40,786 nt of DNA. Origin: Magnetococcales bacterium. GTDB lineage: Bacteria; Pseudomonadota; Magnetococcia; Magnetococcales; JADFZT01. The notes beneath the pieces were generated by a model. That model saw nothing but the letters and a program-made list of their open reading frames with translations, was not told the DNA's origin and searched no databases. The stretch is from NCBI GenBank assembly GCA_015232395.1, contig JADFZT010000041.1, positions 1 to 40,786 on the forward strand. Direction: 5' to 3'. Positions 1 through 7,747 of this stretch are shown piece by piece (the stretch's first letter is position 1; every line of letters starts with the position of its first letter). The position numbers and the translations under genes were made by a program.

Positions 1-220
1 TCTGGCTTTTGGAGCTGTTTCCGAGCCTTGCGGAGTTTGGCTGAATAAAAATGCGCTTTTGTGAAATTAAGGTGTTGTCCCAGACCCCAGGGTAGGTATC
101 CACGTGTTACTCACCCGTTCGCCACTCGTCAGCACTCCGAAGAGCCTGTTACCGTTCGACTTGCATGTGTTAAGCGTACCGCCAGCGTTCGTTCTGAGCC
201 AGGATCAAACTCTCCGAATA
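1..220 (-). rRNA. rrs: 16S ribosomal RNA, 5' end (partial)
   Basis: The reverse complement of 203-213 is the universal 16S start AGAGTTTGATC, followed by CTGGCTCAG and the conserved blocks around ACACATGCAAGTCGAACGG and GTGGCGAACGGGTGAGTAA. Only about the first 220 nt are present; the gene continues off the left edge. The mature 5' end is placed at about 220 by counting 7 nt upstream of that motif, as in E. coli. The sequence of this end is alphaproteobacteria/Magnetococcus-like. From about 1 to 75 the usual helix-8 hairpin (stem, GGAAAC loop, stem) is not recognisable in its normal form. Transcription is leftward from the promoter at 474-502. Confidence 0.95.
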
Positions 221-347
221 TATTCAGAGTTTACGCACCTAACTTACAAACACTAGAGTATGAACTCTTAATTCGAAAGTCAGGTCTTAGTTTAAAGCTG
301 AAGACCAAACGCCAAATCAAGCGCCCACACCGATGATTACCTCGTCC

Positions 348-359
348 TGTCAAAGAGCA
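348..359 (-). promoter_or_regulatory. boxA antitermination element of the rRNA leader
   Basis: Read on the minus strand this is TGCTCTTTGACA, one base from the classic boxA TGCTCTTTAACA. It lies between the leader hairpins and the mature 16S start, where boxA recruits NusB/NusE for rRNA antitermination. Its identity is clear from sequence and place; its use is inferred. Confidence 0.85.
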
Positions 360-361
360 AT

Positions 362-466
362 CTCTTGCGAAGTGCTGTTGCCTTTTTCGCTAGAGTCTCT
401 CGGGGAGTGCTGTTGCCTTTTCCCGGAGAGCCTTTTGAGGAGTTGCTGTGTGCCGTTCCTCAAGAG
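362..466 (-). repeat. Three tandem hairpins with a shared loop in the rRNA leader
   Basis: Three adjacent stem-loops sit at 362-395, 397-430 and 432-466. Stems: GCGAA/TTCGC with outer CTCT/AGAG; CTCTC+GGGA/TCCC+GAGAG; TTGAGGA/TCCTCAA. The stems differ in sequence, but the loops share GTGCTGTTGCC (identical in the first two) or the variant TTGCTGTGTGCC (third), given here on the plus strand. In the transcript the loop reads GGCAACAGCAC. The array starts almost at the predicted transcription start and ends just before boxA. Confidence 0.8.
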
Positions 467-473
467 CCCGCAG

Positions 474-502
474 ATACTAACCCAACAGGGGGGGGTGGTC
501 AA
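474..502 (-). promoter_or_regulatory. rRNA operon promoter (-35 TTGACC, -10 TAGTAT)
   Basis: On the minus strand the -35 TTGACC (497-502) and -10 TAGTAT (474-479) are separated by exactly 17 bp. A GC-rich discriminator (CTGCGGGC) follows, typical of stringently controlled rRNA promoters. Upstream (503-560) is A/T-rich and could be an UP element; it contains a small inverted repeat (GATTGAA/TTCAATC, 526-540). The spacer holds a run of eight C. The start point would be near 467. Confidence 0.8.
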
Positions 503-583
503 CATACAAAATTAAATGATATTTCGATTGAATTTCAATCACTTAACAAAACACACCCCTTTTTGACCCAATTTAATTTCAGA

Positions 584-1411
584 TTAATTCAAACCCGACC
601 CTCCCAACACAAACTCCGTCACGAACTTCACCCCCAGCCAGGCCAAGGCCAGGAAGCCATAGCCAGAGAGGGTAAACCGCACCGCCCGCCCCCCACGCCA
701 CCCCTGATAATGGCGCCCCAGAAGCAAACTGCCGAAAACCAGCCAGGTGGCCCAGGAAAAGATCACCTTGTGGCTGAATGCAAAATAGACCCCCAGGAAC
801 TGCTTGGAAAAGACCGCACCCGTGAGAATGCTCAAGGTGAGAAGGAAGAACCCCAGACGCACACTAAAGAAGAGAACCTCCTCCACGGCATCCAATGGCG
901 GCAGCATGGTAAACATCCGCCCCAGGTGTTTGGTACGCAGAGCGTGCTCCTGAAAGGCAGAGAGCAGAGCCAGAATCGCGGCCACGCTCAAAATGCCATA
1001 GGCCACCATGGAAAGAACCATGTGGGATACCAGCCAGGGATCGACCATCTCCCTCAACGGCACCTCCTGGCTTGGCAACAGCTGGGAAACCAGAAGCAGG
1101 ATCAACATCAGCGGTAGCAGCAACACCCCGACCGAGCGGGCTTCCTGGCGACGCAAGCGCCATCCGGCCAAATAGAGAAAACCCAATACCAGTGCCAACC
1201 ATTCCAGAGAGATGGAAAGATTAAACGGCATCTGGCCCTGGCTTTCAGCCACCTGGGGGACAATGATCCCCACCTGGGCCAACCAGCCACCAGCCACCAG
1301 CCACCACGGAATGACAGCGGGGTGATAGCTGCCCCTCAGGTGATTCAAAATGACCAGAGCAGCCCCAATGCCATAGCCGCCCACCGCCGCCCAGAACAAA
1401 TACTCGGTCAT
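584..1411 (-). CDS. CcsA/YpjD-like cytochrome c assembly-family membrane protein
   Basis: A 275-aa polytopic inner-membrane protein of the cytochrome c assembly (CcsA/HemX/YpjD) family, with about eight hydrophobic segments. It has conserved His residues in WLVSHMVLSMVAYG and in YFAFSHKVIFSW, the latter near a Trp-rich stretch, as in family members proposed to handle haem. YpjD-type proteins of this length are often of unproven function, so a role in haem delivery is inferred. The frame is open to 1711, but that extension is antisense to ispD. The ATG at 1411 has GGGAG about 8 nt upstream and begins at a natural first membrane segment, so I chose it. It is divergent from ispD (66 bp between starts), and its stop lies about 80 bp before the rRNA -35. 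Confidence 0.8.
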   Translation of the reverse strand: MTEYLFWAAVGGYGIGAALVILNHLRGSYHPAVIPWWLVAGGWLAQVGIIVPQVAESQGQMPFNLSISLEWLALVLGFLYLAGWRLRRQEARSVGVLLLPLMLILLLVSQLLPSQEVPLREMVDPWLVSHMVLSMVAYGILSVAAILALLSAFQEHALRTKHLGRMFTMLPPLDAVEEVLFFSVRLGFFLLTLSILTGAVFSKQFLGVYFAFSHKVIFSWATWLVFGSLLLGRHYQGWRGGRAVRFTLSGYGFLALAWLGVKFVTEFVLGGSGLN

Positions 1412-1477
1412 GCCCCGCTCCCGAAAATGGAATCCCCGGTTGACAAAAGGGTATCCGTTTTTTCTACTCCATTCATC

Positions 1478-2230
1478 ATGAAAATCATAGAGCCTATTGA
1501 TGAAAGATCTCTCTGCCCCATGATCGTGGTGGCGGCAGGCCAGGGACACCGCTTTGGTGGCGAACGCCCCAAGCAGTATATTGAGCTTGGGGGCAAGCCT
1601 ATTCTTTACCATACCCTGGCCCATCTCCACGGCACGCCTCTCATTCCCTATATCCTGCCGGTGATCGCCCCGGATGGAAAAGAACTCTGGGAAGAGTGGA
1701 TCGGCCCCCATCTGTCGACACTGCCCAAGGTGCTGCCGCCGGTATTGGGTGGTGTGGAGCGTCAGGATTCGGTCTATCTGGCCCTGAAGCGCCTACAGTC
1801 CGATTCACCGGAAGAGGGGATGAACACCCCACCGGAGTGGATCGGGATCCATGACGGAGTCCGCCCCCTGGTTTACCCGTCTCTCCTGGCCAGGCTACTG
1901 GATGCCCGAAAGGAGAGTGACGCCCTCATCGCCGCCATTCCCGCCCAGGATACCGTGAAACAGGTAAACGCCGAAGGCGCTATCGAAAAAACCCTCGACC
2001 GCTCTACCCTGTGGCTGGCTCAAACCCCTCAAATTTTCCGTTACCGGTTGATTATGGATGCCCACGAGCAAGCCAGGCGCGATCATTATACAGGTACCGA
2101 CGATGCCTCTCTGTTGGAACGGCTGGGTATTCAACCCAAAGTGGTGACGGGGGATGCCCGCAACCTCAAGATTACCCGACCCGAGGAGCGCCATCTGGCG
2201 GAATTTCTCTTGCAGCAGGAGATATCATGA
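1478..2230 (+). CDS. ispD: 2-C-methyl-D-erythritol 4-phosphate cytidylyltransferase
   Basis: Third step of the MEP isoprenoid pathway: transfers CMP from CTP to methylerythritol phosphate. The 250-aa protein shows the nucleotidyltransferase signature AAGQGHRFG (residues 19-27) followed by PKQY, then HDGVRPL, AQTPQIFR and the C-terminal GDARNLKITRPEE. The usual HDAARP is HDGVRPL here, a mild variant. Starts at 1478 and 1520 are both possible. I prefer 1478 because it leaves a normal N-terminal lead-in before the strand IVVAAG; neither has a strong ribosome site. The TGA overlaps the ispF ATG (ATGA), so the two are translationally coupled, as commonly seen for this pair. Confidence 0.95.
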   Translation: MKIIEPIDERSLCPMIVVAAGQGHRFGGERPKQYIELGGKPILYHTLAHLHGTPLIPYILPVIAPDGKELWEEWIGPHLSTLPKVLPPVLGGVERQDSVYLALKRLQSDSPEEGMNTPPEWIGIHDGVRPLVYPSLLARLLDARKESDALIAAIPAQDTVKQVNAEGAIEKTLDRSTLWLAQTPQIFRYRLIMDAHEQARRDHYTGTDDASLLERLGIQPKVVTGDARNLKITRPEERHLAEFLLQQEIS

Positions 2231-2727
2231 ATATACGCGTGGGACAGGGGTTCGACGTACACCGCTGGATCGATGGCAGACCCTTGATGTTGGGAGGGGT
2301 ACACATTCCCCACCATCAGGGGCTGTTAGGTCATTCCGATGCCGACGTGCTGATCCATGCCCTGATGGACGCCCTCCTGGGAGCTGCAGGCTTGGGAGAT
2401 ATCGGACAACATTTTCCTGACAGCGACAGCCGCTATAAAGGGATCGACAGCTGCAAGCTCATGGCCCACGTCCACGCTCTCCTTAAAGAAAGGGGCTATC
2501 GACCGGTCAATCTGGATAGCACCATCATCTGCCAAAAACCGAAGCTGGCCCCCTTTATGCCCCAGATGCGCCGCATCCTGGCGGATATTCTGGAAATCAC
2601 TCCGGATGAGATCAACATCAAAGCGACCACCACCGAAAAGTTGGGCTTTACCGGTCGCAACGAAGGGGTCGCCGCCATGGCCACGGTGTTGATCCAACGT
2701 GTGGCAGATAGCGACGCAACTCTTTGA
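2227..2727 (+). CDS. ispF: 2-C-methyl-D-erythritol 2,4-cyclodiphosphate synthase
   Basis: Fifth step of the MEP pathway: cyclises the CDP-methylerythritol phosphate product with loss of CMP. The 166-aa length is normal for this trimeric enzyme. Zinc ligands D10, H12 and H44 match E. coli D8, H10 and H42 with an offset of two. HSDADVL, DIGQHFPD and the C-terminal TTTEKLGFTGRNEG motif (CMP binding) are intact. The start overlaps the ispD stop by 4 nt. Confidence 0.97.
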   Translation: MNIRVGQGFDVHRWIDGRPLMLGGVHIPHHQGLLGHSDADVLIHALMDALLGAAGLGDIGQHFPDSDSRYKGIDSCKLMAHVHALLKERGYRPVNLDSTIICQKPKLAPFMPQMRRILADILEITPDEINIKATTTEKLGFTGRNEGVAAMATVLIQRVADSDATL

Positions 2728-2866
2728 TCGAATGTTTTTTTTGACCGAAGATCCGAGCCAGGATCAGGAAGGGAATTTATTATGCTGCTAAATATCCATT
2801 TTTACCGTATCCTCAAAAACTATAAATAATACGCATTCAGTCAAAAATTTTCTGGAGAACCCCATC

Positions 2867-3196
2867 ATGACCACCACCGGCTCCCAAACACCCCGGAAGC
2901 CACTGACACCAGCGGACAACCTCGACAATCGGCGAGGACATCAACGTCGCTCCTCCCGCTCCCGGGGCATGCTGATCCACGAAGGTTTGGGCTATCCGGT
3001 CTCTCTGGTGGATATCAGCTTGAAGGGATTTGGCATTCTCTCCAAAACCCAGCCGATCATGCCTGGTGAGATGGTTACCCTGGAGCTTTCGGGAGAGTAT
3101 GGCGCCAACGCCTTTTCCTGCTTTGTGGTCTATTGCAAAGAACAGATGGATGGCTTCCTGATTGGTCTTTCAGTCTACTCCCCCATACCGATCTGA
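2867..3196 (+). CDS. PilZ-domain protein (c-di-GMP binding)
   Basis: A 109-aa single-domain protein. It carries both PilZ c-di-GMP-binding motifs: an RxxxR-type cluster (R27-R31, RRSSR) and D49-x-S51-x-x-G54 (DISLKG), followed by a short beta-barrel-like sequence. PilZ proteins change the activity of partners in motility, secretion or polysaccharide synthesis when c-di-GMP binds. No partner is evident here, but two GGDEF proteins lie in the right half of the window. GGAG sits about 9 nt before the ATG. It is preceded by 140 bp after ispF, so it probably has its own promoter, and it converges with holC. Confidence 0.85.
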   Translation: MTTTGSQTPRKPLTPADNLDNRRGHQRRSSRSRGMLIHEGLGYPVSLVDISLKGFGILSKTQPIMPGEMVTLELSGEYGANAFSCFVVYCKEQMDGFLIGLSVYSPIPI

Positions 3197-3309
3197 CCCC
3201 TCTGATCCCAACACAACGCCCTTCCCCAGTCCCACTGAACCCAGGATTGACCCTTTCCGGCCAGCCTCCTGAAAAACCAACCAGCCTCCCGAGAGTCGCT
3301 TCATTGGGT

Positions 3310-3777
3310 TCATTTTTTCTTCCAGGCGCCATCCGGGGTCTGGATCCAATATTCCATGTCGCAGCCTCGATCCCGATAGTGGCGATAACGCTCCCGACTC
3401 ATGGCCAGGGCGTTGGGATTGTCGCCATCGACAAAATCGATGATCAAGTCGAATCGTTGGGGATCCGGCAAAGGAATAGGGGCAGCCAGGATGGCCACCG
3501 TGGCCCCGTTCATATCCTGGGGGGTGGATGAGAGCAGCACCGGTTGCCGCTCGGCTTCATCCCGACCATGAATGCCGTGGGGCAAAAAACCGTCCACCGG
3601 TTCCCGCCACAACAGATCATCCAGGTGCATGGCGCGATGGCCATCTCCCGCGACCACACAGGATTTAAGTCCCTTTTCGAAAGCCTTGGTGGCAATTCGG
3701 GCCAAAGCGCGCTCCAGGGGAGTGGCTCCCAGCTGATAAAAACGGGCGGTCGGTTGGCCTTCCCGGCTGCGGGCCAT
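3310..3777 (-). CDS. holC: DNA polymerase III subunit chi
   Basis: The 155-aa protein matches HolC, the clamp-loader accessory subunit that contacts single-strand binding protein. The family sequence TPLERALARIATKAFEKG is followed by a conserved Asp-Leu-Leu-Trp near FLPHG, then LIIDFVDG and YRHYRDRGCDMEYW. It starts 6 bp after the pepA stop; the pepA-holC order is common in proteobacteria and supports both calls. Convergent with the PilZ gene. Confidence 0.92.
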   Translation of the reverse strand: MARSREGQPTARFYQLGATPLERALARIATKAFEKGLKSCVVAGDGHRAMHLDDLLWREPVDGFLPHGIHGRDEAERQPVLLSSTPQDMNGATVAILAAPIPLPDPQRFDLIIDFVDGDNPNALAMSRERYRHYRDRGCDMEYWIQTPDGAWKKK

Positions 3778-3783
3778 GATGGA

Positions 3784-5304
3784 TCACTCCAGAGGTTTTT
3801 TGACAAATTCACACAACAGCCGCACCCCAAACCCCACCGAACCCTTGGGAACATGAGGGCGTTTGCCGCTGGTATCCCAAGCGGTGCCAGCGATATCCAG
3901 GTGGGCCCAGGGACGTCCTTTTTCGACAAAACGGGAGAGGAAACAAGCCGCCGTGATGGTGCCCGCTGCCCGATCTCCTACGTTGCGAACATCCGCCACC
4001 AGCGATTTGATCTGCTCCTGGTAGCTATCAAAAAGAGGCAGTGGCCAAGCCCGCTCACCGCTCTTTTCACCAGCCTGTTGCAGGCGCGCCAAAAGATCCT
4101 GGTTATTGCCCATCAAACCACAGGCGTGCTGACCCAACGCCACCACACACGCGCCCGTCAGAGTCGCCAGATCGATGATGGTGTGGGGCTTGAAGCTTTC
4201 GGCGTGGTGCAGAGCGTCCGCCAATACCAAGCGACCCTCTGCATCGGTGTTGATCACCTCGACAAACACCCCCTTGGCGGTTTTGATGATGTCTCCCGGG
4301 CGCTGGGCCGTACCTGAAGGCATGTTTTCCGCCGCTGGGATAATCCCCACGACATTGATGGGGAGTTCCATCCCGGCGATGGCCCGCATAAAGCCCATCA
4401 CCGTTCCACCACCGCTCATGTCAAACTTCATCTCCTCCATCTTGCCACCAGGCTTGAGGGAGATCCCCCCGGAGTCGAAGGTGACCGCCTTACCCACCAC
4501 CGCCAGCAACGGGGCATCCCCCCCCTTGCGGTATTCCATGGTGATGAGCCGGGGAGGATTGGCGCTCCCCTGCCCCACGGCCAGAATGGCATTCATCCCC
4601 CGACGCTTGAGGCTTTTTTCTGCCAGGATGGTGGTCTTGATGCCATAGGCCTCCCCCAGCTTTTTGGCTTCGTTCGCCAACACTTCCGGGTTGAGCATAT
4701 TGCCCGGTTGGTTACCCAGATCCCGGGCCAGGGCGACCCCTTGGGCGATTTGCTCCACCCGGGAGAGGCGCTTGGCCCATTTGTTTTCATTTTTTCCATC
4801 TACCGCCAGGGAGAGCTTTTTCAAGGAACCAGCGGGCTCTTCCTGGGTGTCCCGATAGTGGTCAAAGCGATAATTTCCCAGAAATGCCCCTTCGGTAAGA
4901 GCCGCCGCAGCCTGGGATCGTTTGATGCCATTGCATTTATCGAGAGCCAAAAGCAGACAGTAGCTCTTGATGGCGGATTTGCGCGCAAGCCCCATCAGCC
5001 GTCCCCCCACAGCCCGCCATGTTTCCAGGGTGATCCGATTTGGTTTGCCCAAACCAACGAGCAAAAGCCTGTTTGCCTTCAAACCGCTGTCGGAATCCAG
5101 GGGAATCATCAGGCTTTCACCGCTCTTCCCCAGCATCCATTGGGCTTTGAGCTGACGCTCCACTTCAGCGCTCACCCCCTCGCCGAGTTGTTGCAAAGCC
5201 TCCTGGGGCTCCCCCCCTTCAAAGACCCCGGCAACGATGGTATCCCCTTTCCAGGCAACGATTTCTCCGGCATAAAGATTCACGTTGAACGATTGCTTTT
5301 GCAT
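3784..5304 (-). CDS. pepA: Leucyl aminopeptidase (M17 family)
   Basis: A 506-aa cytosolic aminopeptidase that removes N-terminal residues using two metal ions. All catalytic residues are present and sit two positions after those of E. coli PepA: K272, D277, K284, D295, D354, E356 and R358, within GKAVTFDSGGISLKP and NTDAEGRLVLADAL. The N-terminal domain (1-180) is of the usual less conserved kind. Some PepA proteins also bind DNA; nothing here tests that. It is divergent from lptF with about 150 bp between, and followed by holC. Confidence 0.97.
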   Translation of the reverse strand: MQKQSFNVNLYAGEIVAWKGDTIVAGVFEGGEPQEALQQLGEGVSAEVERQLKAQWMLGKSGESLMIPLDSDSGLKANRLLLVGLGKPNRITLETWRAVGGRLMGLARKSAIKSYCLLLALDKCNGIKRSQAAAALTEGAFLGNYRFDHYRDTQEEPAGSLKKLSLAVDGKNENKWAKRLSRVEQIAQGVALARDLGNQPGNMLNPEVLANEAKKLGEAYGIKTTILAEKSLKRRGMNAILAVGQGSANPPRLITMEYRKGGDAPLLAVVGKAVTFDSGGISLKPGGKMEEMKFDMSGGGTVMGFMRAIAGMELPINVVGIIPAAENMPSGTAQRPGDIIKTAKGVFVEVINTDAEGRLVLADALHHAESFKPHTIIDLATLTGACVVALGQHACGLMGNNQDLLARLQQAGEKSGERAWPLPLFDSYQEQIKSLVADVRNVGDRAAGTITAACFLSRFVEKGRPWAHLDIAGTAWDTSGKRPHVPKGSVGFGVRLLCEFVKKPLE

Positions 5305-5458
5305 CTTGCATTCCTCTCTTCACGATCAATCAGAGGCCCTCCTGATCCGCATCGGGGGCACTCTTCGTTGCATTCAGGGGCAGGTTCCCTATCGGCAAAG
5401 CTGCCACAATGATGTTAATATGGCCTGAAAAGCTGTTTCACCGAAATCGACAGGATCC

Positions 5459-6634
5459 ATGAAGCGTCTTTCCAGATATCTATTTATCGAGTGCACCCTC
5501 TCCACGCTGATTGCCGTGATGGTGCTCACCTTTGTAATCCTGCTCCCCCAGGTGTTGCGCCTGGTGGACCTGTGGGTCAACAAAGGCGTGTCGGTTTCGA
5601 TCCTGGGTCAGATGACCTTGCTGGTGGTGCCCAAGTTTTTAATGGCCAGCCTGCCCATGGCCCTCCTGATCGGTATTCTCCTGGCCCTGGGAAGACTCTC
5701 CCAGGATAGCGAGATCGTGGTCATGAAGGCTTGCGGGACCAGTCTCTATCAGATTGCCCGGCCCATTTCAATTTTAGTGTTACTGGTTACCGCGCTCTCA
5801 TTGTGGCTCAACTGGATCGGTATTCCCCAATCCTCCCGACTCTTTTCCAGTCTGAAGGCCGCTGTGGTCTCCACCACGACGCTGGCCATCAAACCCCGCA
5901 CCTTCAACCAGGCGATACCGGGGTTGACCATTTATGTCCACGAACAGGATCAAGGGGGCAAGCGATTGCAGGGGTTGTTGATCCACGACAACCGCAATCC
6001 CGACAGACCCGTCACCCTCACCGCCCAGAGCGGCCAGCTTCATCTCACGGCCGATGGGGAGAGTGCCCTTTTTCTGGAGCAGGGGGGCCGCCATCAAAAG
6101 CTGGCGGATGGGGGCTTCAGGCAGATGAACTTTGCCACCTATGATTTGGAACTGGGGGTCTCCTTGGGGCTGAAATTCCAAAAAAATGAAGAAAAGCTCG
6201 ACCAGCTGGGGGTGATGGGGCTTGCCGCCATGATCCGGGAGGGAGATCCGGAACAGACCCACAAGGCCCGACTGCTCTGGCACCGCCGCCTGGCTCTGCC
6301 TACGGCAACCTTCATATTGGGACTTCTGGCTGTTCCCCTGGGTTTACAACAATCCCACCGCTCGGGACGGGGCTATGGTTTTGTGGTGGGGGTGTTGATT
6401 TTAATCCTCCACTCATTGCTATTGGCTCTGGGCGAAGCGACTGCCAAAAAACAGCTTGCCGATCCTCTGATCGGTTTTTGGACCCCCAATCTTCTCATGG
6501 CCCTTCTCACAGCCTACGTCATGCAGACCACGGCCCAGGGACGCTCCTTCAAGGCTGCCCAATGGCTGGCACAGGTTCTGCCGACTCTCCCCAGGCGGCT
6601 ACTGCGCCCGGACTCCTCCTTCGGAAAAAACTGA
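5459..6634 (+). CDS. lptF: LPS export ABC transporter permease LptF
   Basis: A 391-aa YjgP/YjgQ-family permease. With LptG it forms the membrane part of LptB2FG, which extracts lipopolysaccharide from the inner membrane and passes it to LptC/LptA. The N-terminal membrane helices (starting KRLSRYLFIECTLSTLIAV) are followed by the coupling-helix region ALGRLSQDSEIVVMKACG, a periplasmic beta-jellyroll (about 130-265) and three further helices (about 275-365). An AGGA-type ribosome site precedes the ATG. It is placed first in the pair as the LptF type by order and by length; assignment of F versus G rests partly on position. Confidence 0.92.
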   Translation: MKRLSRYLFIECTLSTLIAVMVLTFVILLPQVLRLVDLWVNKGVSVSILGQMTLLVVPKFLMASLPMALLIGILLALGRLSQDSEIVVMKACGTSLYQIARPISILVLLVTALSLWLNWIGIPQSSRLFSSLKAAVVSTTTLAIKPRTFNQAIPGLTIYVHEQDQGGKRLQGLLIHDNRNPDRPVTLTAQSGQLHLTADGESALFLEQGGRHQKLADGGFRQMNFATYDLELGVSLGLKFQKNEEKLDQLGVMGLAAMIREGDPEQTHKARLLWHRRLALPTATFILGLLAVPLGLQQSHRSGRGYGFVVGVLILILHSLLLALGEATAKKQLADPLIGFWTPNLLMALLTAYVMQTTAQGRSFKAAQWLAQVLPTLPRRLLRPDSSFGKN

Positions 6635-6640
6635 TCCCAG

Positions 6641-7729
6641 ATGCCAGTTATCTTTCACTATCTCTTGCATCTTTTTTTGATGGGAATCCTCAAGGTCATG
6701 GGGATTTTTGTCGGTCTTTTTTTTCTCCTCGACGGCATGGAGTCGATCCGCCGCTATAGTCAGAAGGTCAACTTCAGCTGGCCGGACTGGATGTTGTTGA
6801 TGGCCTTTCGGATCCCCACTTTTTTGATCCAGTTCATGCCCTCCATCGCCCTCCTGGCCACCCTGACCGTGCTGACCAAACTGGCCCGTCAAAATGAAAT
6901 CACCGTAATGCGGGCCAGTGGTGTGCCCATCTATCGGATATTGATCCCCTTTTTGATGGGGGGGGTGATCATGGCCAGCCTGCATGTGGTGGTGCAGGAT
7001 CAGATCGTCCCCCGCACCAATTCCGCAGCCAACCAGGTGGTCAACCACATCAAAAACACCCCGGCTGCCAGCAACGTGGAAACCGGTGAATTGTGGCTTC
7101 GGGATGGCCAACAAATCATTCATGCTGAGCAGACCTCGGTGGAAAATGGCGCACTGCTCAAGGTGACGGTTTTTAATTTTGATACCGATCATCGTCTTTT
7201 GAATCGGGTGGAAGCCCGAAAGGGGGAAGTTCGGGAGGATAAATGGTATCTGGTGGATGGGGTCGAATATACCATGGATGGCCAAACGCCCCCCCACCCC
7301 TTTCAGCATCGATTCTGGGAGGTCAACCTCAAGACCGGTCAGTTTGACCGCACCACACCACAACCCAAATATCTCTCCTTCAACCAGCTGTGGGCCTATG
7401 CCGACCGCTTGCAAAGCGAGGGGTATGACGCCACCCCCTACTGGGTGATGCTCCACCGTAAGCTGGCCGATCCGGCGGCGACCCTCTCTGCGGTGCTTTT
7501 GGCCTTTCCCTTTTCCCTGCGGATGCATCGTATGGGCGGGGGGACCAAATCCTTGTTGGCGGGTATATTGGCGGGGTTTGGCATGTTTGTGCTGGTGGAT
7601 CTTTCCAGTGCTCTGGGCTTGGGAGGCCGCCTGCCTCCAGCTTTGGCAGCCTGGGCGCCGGTGGCCTTTTTCCTGGGTATCGGTGGTTTTCTATTGAACC
7701 ACCTGGCCAACCCCCACCACGGGCGTTAA
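6641..7729 (+). CDS. lptG: LPS export ABC transporter permease LptG
   Basis: A 362-aa partner of LptF with the same layout: N-terminal helices, the cytoplasmic coupling stretch KLARQNEITVMRASG, a periplasmic domain (about 110-265), and C-terminal helices with the conserved RKLADPAATLSAVLLAFPFS region. It starts 6 bp after lptF ends, so they form an operon. The presence of both shows an outer membrane containing lipopolysaccharide. lptA/B/C are not in the window. Confidence 0.93.
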   Translation: MPVIFHYLLHLFLMGILKVMGIFVGLFFLLDGMESIRRYSQKVNFSWPDWMLLMAFRIPTFLIQFMPSIALLATLTVLTKLARQNEITVMRASGVPIYRILIPFLMGGVIMASLHVVVQDQIVPRTNSAANQVVNHIKNTPAASNVETGELWLRDGQQIIHAEQTSVENGALLKVTVFNFDTDHRLLNRVEARKGEVREDKWYLVDGVEYTMDGQTPPHPFQHRFWEVNLKTGQFDRTTPQPKYLSFNQLWAYADRLQSEGYDATPYWVMLHRKLADPAATLSAVLLAFPFSLRMHRMGGGTKSLLAGILAGFGMFVLVDLSSALGLGGRLPPALAAWAPVAFFLGIGGFLLNHLANPHHGR

Positions 7730-7747
7730 AGGCAGAGTGGGTGCGCC

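Noticed and set aside
1412-1711. 100-codon upstream extension of the ccsA-like reading frame (minus strand).
   Set aside because: It lies antisense to ispD, and the product is not membrane-like. The ATG at 1411 with a GGGAG site begins at the first helix.
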